Below are positions 1 to 6,508 of a DNA stretch of 7,750 bases, in pieces. This stretch comes from an uncultured Clostridiaceae bacterium. Lineage in GTDB: Bacteria; Bacillota; Clostridia; Lachnospirales; Lachnospiraceae. Numbering within the stretch: position 1 is the stretch's first letter; each line of letters opens with the position of its first letter. The stretch spans positions 1-7,750 of the forward strand of contig CATLIJ010000110.1 in NCBI GenBank assembly GCA_949948825.1. The letters run 5' to 3'. The translations under genes and the position numbers were made by a program. Under the pieces are notes generated by a model, which was not told where the DNA came from, did no database searches, and saw nothing but the letters and a program-made list of their open reading frames with translations.

Positions 1-44
1 AAAAGTAAGCTCCTTTTTTTATTTCCTGAAAATCTAAGAGAAAA

Positions 45-49
45 AGAGG
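45..49 (+). promoter_or_regulatory. Ribosome binding site of the clostripain-family protease
   Basis: AGAGG lies 7 nt before the ATG at 57, which supports that start. The 44 bp to its left contain a run of seven T (14-20). That run could be the tail of a terminator from a gene outside the window, but the stem would be cut off by the edge. I see no convincing promoter in positions 1-44. Confidence 0.6.
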
Positions 50-56
50 TTTCATC

Positions 57-2498
57 ATGGACAATCATCGCCCAAAAAGCAGAGAAAAACATGTAACAGG
101 CTCAAAAAAGACGGTTCAGAAGCACGGCTCCGGACTTGGCGGCGGGCCTGTTGGCGGCAGTCAGGCCGGACGCTTTAAACCCGGCTCACATCCTCCGGCT
201 GGTGGCAGCTTCAGCTCCCGGTCCGCTTCCCCTGGTAATACCCGCTCCGGCGGATTTTTCAAGCTGCTGTTTTTGCTGGCCGCCCTGGTTCTTGGCGGCG
301 GAGGCGCTATGCTGGGACTCCCCTCCGGTCAGGCTCCCTCCAATCAGGGACCGACTTCTCCAGACTCACAGCAAATATCTCCAGGCTCCAATGCCAGCTC
401 TATGGGAAGCGGCTTTGATCTGGCCTCTCTCTTAGGCAGCCTGAACAGCGGCAGCGCCTCAAGCAGCTGGGCAGAGCCTGCCAATACAGGAAAACTTGAT
501 ACCACCGTAGCTCCCGAAGCCCGGGACAAACGAGTGAAGCTTTTGGGGAATGGCAGGGACACTGCCACCATTATGGTCTATATGTGCGGCACGGATCTGG
601 AATCCCGCAGCGGAATGGGAACTGCTGACATTCAGGAAATGCTGGCTGCTGATTTGGGAGAAAACATTAATCTTCTGATTTATACCGGCGGCTGCACCAA
701 CTGGCACACCAGTCCAGTCAGTAATTCCACCAACCAGATCTGGCAGATAAAACACAATCAGCTCCTCCAACTGGAACCGGACCTTGGCAATGTCTCCATG
801 ACGAATCCAGCCACACTGACCGGATTCATACAATGGTGTGCCAGCAGATTTCCTGCCTCCCGGTATCAGCTGATCTTTTGGGACCATGGCGGCGGCTCTA
901 TTTCCGGCTATGGATACGACCAGCGGTTCCCATCCTCTGGCTCAATGAGCCTGTCCGGCATCCATACCGCCCTGACAAACGCTGAGGTGGAATTTGACTT
1001 TATCGGATTTGATGCCTGCCTGATGGCTACAGCTGAAAATGCCCTGATGCTGACAAAGCATGCAGATTATCTGATTGCCTCTGAAGAGACAGAGCCCGGT
1101 GTGGGCTGGTACTATACCAACTGGCTCACTGCTTTTGGAGCGGACCCTTCCATGTCCACTCTGGAACTGGGGAAAAGAATTGCCGATGACTTTGTAGATG
1201 TATGCTCCAAAAAATGTCCCGGCCAGCTGACTACCCTTTCCGTGGTAGACTTGGCAGAACTGGAAGCCACAGTTCCATCCAACCTGACCCGTTTTTCCAC
1301 TGCTGCCAGCCAGCTGATTTCCTCCAAACAGTACAAGACTCTTTCTGACGCCCGAAGCCACACGCGGGAATTTGCCAGATCCAGCCGGATTGACCATGTA
1401 GATCTAATCCATCTGGCCCGCAATTTAGGCACTCCGGAAAGTGGTGCTCTGGCAGATGCCCTCCTTGGAGCTGTAAAATACAACCGCACTTCCTCCAATA
1501 TGACCAATGCCTATGGCCTTTCCATCTACTTTCCTTACCAAAATGTTTCCAAAGTAGATAAAGCTGTTCATTCCTATAAACAAATCGGAATGGATGAAGC
1601 ATATGTCCGCTGTATTCAGCAATTTGCCAGTGTGGAAACCAGCGGTCAGGCTGTATCCGGCGGCTCCTCCTCCCCTCTTCCAGCCCTGCTTGGCAGTCTT
1701 GGAGGTAGCTCTGAAAGTCCGGAAATGATTTCTCAGCTGCTGGAAAGCTTTTTAGGAGGAAATTTTGGCAGCATCGCCGGACTAAGCAATGGAAATACTG
1801 GTTTTCTGAGCAATAAGGAATTGGAAACAGAAGAGCTTTCTGCGTATCTTACGGAAAACCGTTTTGCCCCGGAGAAGCTGGTATGGGATGTAAGAAAAGA
1901 CAGCGGACCAGTGCTAAAGCTTGAGGAATCTCAATGGGATCTGGTTCAGGATCTGGAGTTAAATGTGTTCTATGATGATGGGGAAGGATTCATTGACCTG
2001 GGCATGGATAATGTATTTGAATTCAATTCAGCAGGAGAACTTTTAGGGACCTATGACGGCACATGGCTGGCTGTTGACGGACAGCCGGTAGCTTATTATC
2101 ATACTTCCACCATGGAGGATGGGGATAATTACACCATTACCGGACGGGTGCCGGTTCTGCACAATGGCCAGAGAGCCGAGCTCCTTTTAACCTTTGACAA
2201 TGAAAACCCTTATGGCTATGTTGCTGGCGTCCGCTCCATCTATCCGGAAGATGAGACAGAGACCATAGCCAAAAGTGATTCTGCTCTGGAGATTGGAGAT
2301 ACATTGGAATTTCTTTGTGACTATTACAGCTATGATGGCACCTTCCAGGACAGCTATAAGCTTGGTGAGCCGCTGACTGTCACAGACGCCCCCTTATCCA
2401 TCAGCAATGTACCCTTAGAGGGCAGCACACAGGCAACCTATTGCTTCACTGATATCTATTATCAGCACTATTGGACGCCTGCCATGTATACCAAATAA
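57..2498 (+). CDS. Membrane-anchored clostripain-family (C11) cysteine peptidase
   Basis: This 813-residue protein is predicted to be an extracellular, membrane-tethered cysteine endopeptidase; the C11 family usually cleaves after Arg or Lys. Residues 1-65 are basic and rich in Gly and Ser. Residues about 67-88 form one hydrophobic segment (FFKLLFLLAALVLG), so the N-terminus should be inside and the rest outside. After a Ser/Gly/Pro-rich spacer, the catalytic domain starts near 169 with TIMVYMCGTDLES. It carries FWDHGGG with catalytic His277 and FDACLM with catalytic Cys321. Asp319, two residues before the Cys, is where C11 enzymes place the S1-pocket acid that selects basic residues. ASEETEPGVGWYY (341-353) is another family block. 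Residues about 540-605 are a low-complexity linker, followed by a C-terminal domain of roughly 200 residues that I do not recognise. It ends in TAA. Substrate and physiological role cannot be read from the sequence. Confidence 0.9.
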   Translation: MDNHRPKSREKHVTGSKKTVQKHGSGLGGGPVGGSQAGRFKPGSHPPAGGSFSSRSASPGNTRSGGFFKLLFLLAALVLGGGGAMLGLPSGQAPSNQGPTSPDSQQISPGSNASSMGSGFDLASLLGSLNSGSASSSWAEPANTGKLDTTVAPEARDKRVKLLGNGRDTATIMVYMCGTDLESRSGMGTADIQEMLAADLGENINLLIYTGGCTNWHTSPVSNSTNQIWQIKHNQLLQLEPDLGNVSMTNPATLTGFIQWCASRFPASRYQLIFWDHGGGSISGYGYDQRFPSSGSMSLSGIHTALTNAEVEFDFIGFDACLMATAENALMLTKHADYLIASEETEPGVGWYYTNWLTAFGADPSMSTLELGKRIADDFVDVCSKKCPGQLTTLSVVDLAELEATVPSNLTRFSTAASQLISSKQYKTLSDARSHTREFARSSRIDHVDLIHLARNLGTPESGALADALLGAVKYNRTSSNMTNAYGLSIYFPYQNVSKVDKAVHSYKQIGMDEAYVRCIQQFASVETSGQAVSGGSSSPLPALLGSLGGSSESPEMISQLLESFLGGNFGSIAGLSNGNTGFLSNKELETEELSAYLTENRFAPEKLVWDVRKDSGPVLKLEESQWDLVQDLELNVFYDDGEGFIDLGMDNVFEFNSAGELLGTYDGTWLAVDGQPVAYYHTSTMEDGDNYTITGRVPVLHNGQRAELLLTFDNENPYGYVAGVRSIYPEDETETIAKSDSALEIGDTLEFLCDYYSYDGTFQDSYKLGEPLTVTDAPLSISNVPLEGSTQATYCFTDIYYQHYWTPAMYTK

Positions 2499-2523
2499 TT
2501 TTACACCGGATTATGAAATTCGC

Positions 2524-2567
2524 AGCAGTTCAGACGGAGCATCTTCTTGCCCACTGTCTGAACTGTT
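2524..2567. repeat. Inverted repeat between the protease and the TreR-like gene
   Basis: CAGTTCAGAC (2526-2535) and GTCTGAACTG (2556-2565) are perfect 10-bp complements. Outer A-T and G-U pairs and inner G-U and G-C pairs extend the stem to 14 bp, with a loop of about 16 nt. No T-tract follows, so it is not a standard intrinsic terminator of the protease gene. It ends 15 bp before the GGAG of the next gene. It could be an operator, a leader hairpin affecting that gene, or a factor-dependent terminator. It does not resemble the GT-N-TA-N-AC operators of many GntR/HutC proteins. Confidence 0.55.
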
Positions 2568-2594
2568 ACTGAAATTCCAAATGGAGTATAAAAA

Positions 2595-3332
2595 ATGCCC
2601 AAAAGTAAATATGATACGATCTATAAAGATTTAGAAAGAAAAATAGAATCCAATGAATTTGCCTGTCAGGAGCTTCTCCCCTCGGAAAACAACCTGATTC
2701 AGACCTATGATTGTTCCAGGAACACAGTCCGCCGCGCCATCAGCCGTCTGGTGACAGATGGATATGTGCAGACGATGCAGGGAAAAGGGGTACGCAATAT
2801 CTACCGGCCTGCCCAACAGACTGCTTTTACTATCGGTGAGATTGAAAGTTTTCGGGAATCTGCCCTCCGCAATGGGCAGATTTCCTCTACCAAGGTCCTG
2901 ATGTTTGTGGAACTGACTGCTGATGAAGCCCTATCCCAAAAAACCGGATTTCCGGTAAACAGCCAGATTTACTATATCCAAAGGCTGCATTATCTGGACC
3001 ATATTCCTCTGATTCTTAACCATAACTATTTTCTGAAAGATTGTGTCCCCGGACTGACTAAGGAGATTGCGGAGGATTCCATTTATCACTATCTGGAACA
3101 TAATCTCCACATGACGATTGTCAACAGCCGCCGGATTATGACTGTGGAAAAAATCACGGAAATTGATGAAAAATATCTGGAATTAAATTCGGAAGAGTAT
3201 AATTGTATGGCAGTGGTCAGCAGCTATACCTATAACAGCAATGGAATTATGTTCGAATTTACCCAGTCCCGTCACCGTCCTGATTCCTTTCGGTTTCAGG
3301 ATAATGCGGTGCGCAGGCCATCCCATCTGTGA
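2595..3332 (+). CDS. treR: GntR/HutC-family transcriptional regulator, TreR-like
   Basis: A 245-residue DNA-binding regulator. Residues about 8-68 are a GntR winged helix: LPSENNL (28-34), the recognition helix SRNTVRRAISRL (41-52) and the wing GYVQTMQGKG (56-65). Residues about 80-235 are a UTRA ligand-binding domain. The block QSRHRPDSFRF (224-234), the N-terminal TIYKDLERKIE and the block GLTKEIAEDSIYHYLE resemble, from memory, the Bacillus trehalose repressor TreR, which responds to trehalose-6-phosphate. GGAG at 2583-2586 lies 8 nt before the ATG and supports the start. No trehalose transporter, phosphotrehalase or phosphorylase is visible, so the sugar assignment rests on protein similarity alone; a regulator of another sugar phosphate is possible. 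It follows the protease by 96 bp on the same strand and could be read from the same transcript or from its own promoter, which I could not identify. The stop is TGA. Confidence 0.8.
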   Translation: MPKSKYDTIYKDLERKIESNEFACQELLPSENNLIQTYDCSRNTVRRAISRLVTDGYVQTMQGKGVRNIYRPAQQTAFTIGEIESFRESALRNGQISSTKVLMFVELTADEALSQKTGFPVNSQIYYIQRLHYLDHIPLILNHNYFLKDCVPGLTKEIAEDSIYHYLEHNLHMTIVNSRRIMTVEKITEIDEKYLELNSEEYNCMAVVSSYTYNSNGIMFEFTQSRHRPDSFRFQDNAVRRPSHL

Positions 3333-3353
3333 CCAGGCTCCTGACCTTTGTTT

Positions 3354-3397
3354 GCCAGTAATGCTGTACTAGTGCTCCATCCGGCCAGTAATCCTGT
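3354..3397. repeat. Short direct repeat in the convergent intergenic gap
   Basis: GCCAGTAATGCTGT (3354-3367) and GCCAGTAATCCTGT (3384-3397) match at 13 of 14 bases and start 30 bp apart. The second copy runs into a small hairpin, CCTGT-CCTT-ACAGG (3393-3406). The function is unknown; it may be debris of intergenic duplication. Confidence 0.4.
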
Positions 3398-3407
3398 CCT
3401 TACAGGC

Positions 3408-3471
3408 CAAATATCCCGCAGCCAGCTGGCAGAACATCAAACTTACAGCCATACAGGCTGCGGAATATTTG
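3408..3471. terminator. Possible terminator between convergent genes
   Basis: CAAATATCCCGCAGCC (3408-3423) pairs with GGCTGCGGAATATTTG (3456-3471) at 15 of 16 positions, enclosing a 32-nt loop. It sits between the ends of two convergent genes, where a shared terminator is expected. On the plus strand it is followed about 9 nt later by CTCTTTTCATTC, which is moderately T-rich; on the minus strand no T-tract follows. The long loop is atypical. A competing small hairpin, CAGCC-ATACA-GGCTG (3446-3460), uses part of the right arm. It could instead be a remnant of a small palindromic element. Confidence 0.4.
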
Positions 3472-3498
3472 ACCCATCTCTTTTCATTCTATCCTGTT

Positions 3499-4998
3499 TT
3501 ATGCCTTCACCGTAAAAATTGGTTCCAGCCGCGCCACCAGAGCTGCCATCTGATGAATGGTATGTACCTTCACTACTTCATCAATCTCCTTATATGCATA
3601 GGGAGCCTCTGCCCGAATTGACTCTTCCCACTTTTTCAAAATATCCCTTCTGCCCTTTAAATCCATACGAGCCGGATCTATAGGCGTAATCACATGGAAC
3701 TGTTCCATAAACTGACGAAATGCCTCATCATTTCCCCAAATGGCATCCCCACGGGATTTCTTCCGTCCCGCTCCATGGCTGGCGCTCCAAAGAGAATCGG
3801 GATTTCCCAGGCCGCGAAGCAAATAGCTGGAACTGCCCATGGAGCCAGGTATCATCACTGGTTCTCCAAAGCAGGCAAACTCTGTACCTTCCATATCCTC
3901 GCATCCTCCGGCACAGCAGGCTCCCTTTCGATGAATATAACAGGTTTCTCCTGCATCCTGTCTTTTCCAAATATAATTGTGGGGAGCATCATAAAGCAAA
4001 TCCAGCTCACACTCGCCTGTCACATTAGTAAAAACCTCCTGAATCATAAATCCAAGAAACAGGCGGTTGACAAAACCAAAATTAGCAGCATTTCCAGAAG
4101 AGGACCAAAACCGCTTTTCTGCCTGTGGCATTTGGCCATTCATTGGTATAGGATAAATCCGATTATCCGGACGGGGCAATCCGGTTGGATAAATCTCCTG
4201 GCAAATCTTCTGATTCAGCAAACCGCTGTGATGGCCAATGGTCAGAGAGCCTGCATGAATCATGACTGCCACAGCTCCCTTTTTTATCTTCCAGGCATTG
4301 GCAGTCTGATTGTCATAAATCTCTGCAACCCGCTGTACCTCCAGAAAATGGTTGCCTCCGCCGATTGTCCCAATCTGGTCATCATATGTCAACTGTCCAT
4401 AACTGCCAATAAAATCCTCCAGGCCTTCGGTATCATCTGTCTTTATACTTCCCCGAAACACAGTACGGTTCAGCCATTTCTCCTGAATCCCCGGCTGGTA
4501 ATACTGCCAGAGACCGATTTTTTTACTGTCCTGGTTTGTTTCCAACAACCCTTCCAGACCATAACGGAACAATGCCTGCCGCTGCCTTCCTGTCATAGGA
4601 ATCTGCCTGCCGCCTTCAAAAAAGATGTGGCGAAGCTTCTTTGTTAATTCAGGAAGCTTCTCCAAAATTTTTCCTTCTGACAAATCTGTAGTATAAAACC
4701 TCATGCCGCAGTTAATATCATTCCCCATTGCCTGAGGGACAACAAAGCCTTTTGTCTTCATCACAGTTCCAATGGGAATCCCGGCGCCCTTGTGGAAGTC
4801 CGGTGTAAGAATTATTTTCTCAATCCGTCCCAGGTCTCTCCGGAAAAAACCTGGTATTTCTGTCAGCCTTTCCAGTGTTTGTTCCAGCGCTGTCATCTGA
4901 TGCAGCTCTTCAACTGCATTTTTATCCGGCGCAGAACCTTCTGGCAAATAGCAGGATATGATTGTGTCTCTGTCTTTATATTCCATTTTGTGTATCAT
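3499..4998 (-). CDS. rtcB: RtcB-family RNA ligase
   Basis: A 499-residue RtcB protein. The family joins RNA ends bearing 3'-phosphate or 2',3'-cyclic phosphate to 5'-OH ends, using GTP and Mn2+ through a guanylated histidine. The expected ligands are all visible: Asp94 and Cys97 in GNDINCGMR, His217 in GGGNHFLEV, His248 in MIHAGS, His340 in DAPHN, and His408, the likely guanylated residue, in SASHGAGRKKSR. HRKGACCA (356-363) and PGSMGSSSY (384-392) are further family blocks. The C-terminus EIDEVVKVH...LEPIFTVKA is typical, so the protein is full length. AGGAG at 5004-5008 selects the first Met over Met5. It lies 27 bp after rlmH on the same strand, so co-transcription is likely. No archease, rtcA or rtcR is seen nearby. 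The cellular RNA substrate, such as damaged tRNA or rRNA, cannot be inferred. The stop is TAA. Confidence 0.92.
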   Translation of the reverse strand: MIHKMEYKDRDTIISCYLPEGSAPDKNAVEELHQMTALEQTLERLTEIPGFFRRDLGRIEKIILTPDFHKGAGIPIGTVMKTKGFVVPQAMGNDINCGMRFYTTDLSEGKILEKLPELTKKLRHIFFEGGRQIPMTGRQRQALFRYGLEGLLETNQDSKKIGLWQYYQPGIQEKWLNRTVFRGSIKTDDTEGLEDFIGSYGQLTYDDQIGTIGGGNHFLEVQRVAEIYDNQTANAWKIKKGAVAVMIHAGSLTIGHHSGLLNQKICQEIYPTGLPRPDNRIYPIPMNGQMPQAEKRFWSSSGNAANFGFVNRLFLGFMIQEVFTNVTGECELDLLYDAPHNYIWKRQDAGETCYIHRKGACCAGGCEDMEGTEFACFGEPVMIPGSMGSSSYLLRGLGNPDSLWSASHGAGRKKSRGDAIWGNDEAFRQFMEQFHVITPIDPARMDLKGRRDILKKWEESIRAEAPYAYKEIDEVVKVHTIHQMAALVARLEPIFTVKA

Positions 4999-5003
4999 AA
5001 ATA

Positions 5004-5008
5004 CTCCT
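5004..5008 (-). promoter_or_regulatory. Ribosome binding site of rtcB
   Basis: On the minus strand this is AGGAG, 5 nt before the ATG at 4998. The next in-frame ATG (codon 5) would be 17 nt away, so this site fixes the first Met as the start. Confidence 0.7.
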
Positions 5009-5025
5009 GTAAAAAAGCTGTACTC

Positions 5026-5505
5026 TTACTTATGATATGGCCCTCCTGTCATAATCCGATAGCTTCTGTAAATCTGCTCCAGCAGAATCACCCGCATCAG
5101 CTGATGAGGAAAGGTCATCTTAGAAAAGCTAAGATGTTCATCCGCCCGCCGAAGCACTGACTCTGACAGTCCCAAAGAACCTCCAATCACAAAAACCACA
5201 TGACTTCTGCCTCCAAGACCCAACCCCTCCAGCTTCTGCGCCATCTCCTCAGAGCTCATCATCTTCCCTTTAATGGCAAGGGCAATCACATAGGCGCCCT
5301 CCCGGATCTGAGAGAGGATTCTCTCCCCCTCCCGCTCTTTAATCTGCCGCTCCTGGGCTTCGCTGGCCTCCTCCGGCGTCTTCTCATCCGCTACCTGAAG
5401 AATCTCCAGCTTACAGTAACGACCAAGCCGCTTTCCATACTCTCCTACAGCATCTGTATAAAATTTCTCCTTAATCTTTCCCACTGCCACTATTGTAATC
5501 TTCAT
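5026..5505 (-). CDS. rlmH: 23S rRNA (pseudouridine-1915 N3)-methyltransferase RlmH
   Basis: A 159-residue SPOUT-class methyltransferase that methylates N3 of pseudouridine 1915 in helix 69 of 23S rRNA, using S-adenosylmethionine, on the assembled ribosome. Length fits the family (about 155-160). The cofactor-binding knot is visible as FVIGGSLGLSESVLRRAD (105-122), followed by LSFSKMTFPHQLMRVILLEQIYRSYRIMTG and the invariant ending PYHK (156-159). The open frame extends upstream to 5616, but the start at 5505 is chosen for two reasons: the family begins MKITIVAVGKIK, and this ATG overlaps the hydrolase stop as ATGA, a classic translational-coupling arrangement. Only a weak GGAAG is seen before it, consistent with coupling. 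If the upstream hydrolase is truncated by its internal TAG, ribosomes may reach this start less often. The stop is TAA. Confidence 0.95.
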   Translation of the reverse strand: MKITIVAVGKIKEKFYTDAVGEYGKRLGRYCKLEILQVADEKTPEEASEAQERQIKEREGERILSQIREGAYVIALAIKGKMMSSEEMAQKLEGLGLGGRSHVVFVIGGSLGLSESVLRRADEHLSFSKMTFPHQLMRVILLEQIYRSYRIMTGGPYHK

Positions 5506-6488
5506 GTATCTTCCGCCTGCTGCCGCCGTCCTGATTTCACCATCTTTACTACCTTTCCCTCTGGCTTTCGCCGGATTCCATAAATAATCTCCAGAAAAGT
5601 TCCGATTTCTTCCCATGCCTCCCGGCTTTCCGGAATCAGACGCAAAGCCATCTGAAACTCGTGAAACATTCCATCATACACAGACACCCGCAGTTTTCCC
5701 TTTACTGCCCGGATTTTATCTGCAACCACCAGCGTATCACTCAAAAGCACCTCCTCGCTTCCAACCTGCATCAGCACCGGAGGCATTTTCTCAAACCGAC
5801 CGAACATAGGAGATAAATAAGGCTCCGTAGGATCTGCATCTCCTATATACACGCTGTTGTGAAGCAGATTCTCTGTTGTTCCGCCAAACTGAGGATCTCT
5901 GTGAAAATTCGTCTCATGGCTTTCCCCGCTGCAGGTTAAGTCAGTCCATGGAGACATTAACACCAGTCCTGCTGGCATGGGAATTCTGTGATCCCGCAAA
6001 TACATAGCCAGGGCAAGAGCCAGACCGCCTCCTGCGGAATCCCCTGCCACCACAATATTCTCTGGCGCATACTGCCTTTCTTCCAAAAGCCACTGGTAGG
6101 CTGTTACTGCATCTAAAAGCGCTGCCGGATAGGGATGTTCCGGAGCTACCCGGTAATCAATGGTCAGCACATCTCCTCCCATGCTCTTTTTGGAATAATA
6201 AACAGCAAAATCCCGGTATATATTTTTCATCGGCCCAATCTATCCGCCTCCGTGCAGCTGCAAAATCACCCGTCCGGTACTCACCTTAGCAGGCTGCAGA
6301 TATTCCATGGGAAAATGCTCCATCTCTACAATTTCATACTCGTAATCTGCCGGACATACCCAAGCCGGCTCCACCGGATTCTTCCGCAGCTCCCCTGTCT
6401 GAATCCGGCGTCCCATAGCCGAATCCATCATATTCCGCATCATGTCACCCATCAGTTTTCCCCTCAGACTGACTTTATCCGTTCTCAT
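5502..6488 (-). pseudogene. Alpha/beta hydrolase (hormone-sensitive-lipase type) with in-frame amber codon
   Basis: The frame encodes 328 codons of an esterase/lipase of the HSL family with one internal TAG (codon 83, 6240-6242). All catalytic parts are present: the oxyanion-hole HGGG (codons 79-82) directly before the TAG, the nucleophile Ser151 in GDSAGGG, the probable acid Glu246 in GSEEVLLSD, and His276 in GMFHEF. DYRVAPEHPYPAALLDAV is a typical family block. Reading through the TAG gives HGGG-X-IGPMKN with no frame change, and neither half shows other damage. The start at 6488 is chosen over 6509 because AGGAGG lies just before it. A restart at ATG 6230 (GGAGG 16 nt upstream) would give 242 residues lacking the oxyanion hole, so it is unlikely to be an active esterase. 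The gene follows the acyltransferase and overlaps rlmH by 4 nt. It is a recent nonsense pseudogene, a sequence error, or a recoded gene; I favour the first two. Confidence 0.75.
6240..6242 (-). other. In-frame TAG (amber) codon inside the hydrolase gene
   Basis: Minus-strand codons read CAC GGA GGC GGA TAG ATT GGG CCG, i.e. HGGG, stop, IGP. HSL-family proteins often have an aromatic residue here, and a single base change from TAT, TAC or TGG yields TAG. All six gene ends in the window use TAA or TGA, so this is the only TAG in any frame I annotate, although six stops are too few for a statistical argument. Confidence 0.9.
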
Positions 6489-6492
6489 TCTT

Positions 6493-6498
6493 CCTCCT
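6493..6498 (-). promoter_or_regulatory. Ribosome binding site of the alpha/beta hydrolase
   Basis: Minus-strand AGGAGG lies 4 nt before the ATG at 6488. The upstream in-frame ATG at 6509 has no comparable site and would place this element inside the coding sequence, so 6488 is the better start. Confidence 0.65.
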
Positions 6499-6508
6499 GT
6501 CTCCCTCA

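Noticed and set aside
3694..4647. Open frame of 317 codons on the plus strand opposite rtcB.
   Set aside because: It lies entirely antisense to a full-length, motif-complete RtcB, shows no recognisable domain, and has shadow-like composition.
5026..5040. The rlmH 3' end reads TATCATAAGTAA, like the core of the staphylococcal SCC attachment site in orfX/rlmH.
   Set aside because: These bases encode the conserved YHK ending plus stop, so similarity is expected. I see no second copy of the core in the window and no recombinase; a co-directional rtcB follows after 27 bp. There is no evidence of integration.
5506..5616. N-terminal 37-residue extension of rlmH up to 5616.
   Set aside because: It overlaps the hydrolase C-terminus in another frame, is not part of the RlmH family, and the ATGA-coupled start at 5505 gives the normal family length.
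5502..6230. The 242-residue C-terminal hydrolase part as a separate functional gene starting at 6230.
   Set aside because: Its only SD-like GGAGG is the codons for the HGGG motif and is 16 nt away. The product would lack the oxyanion hole, and continuity through the TAG explains both halves as one gene.
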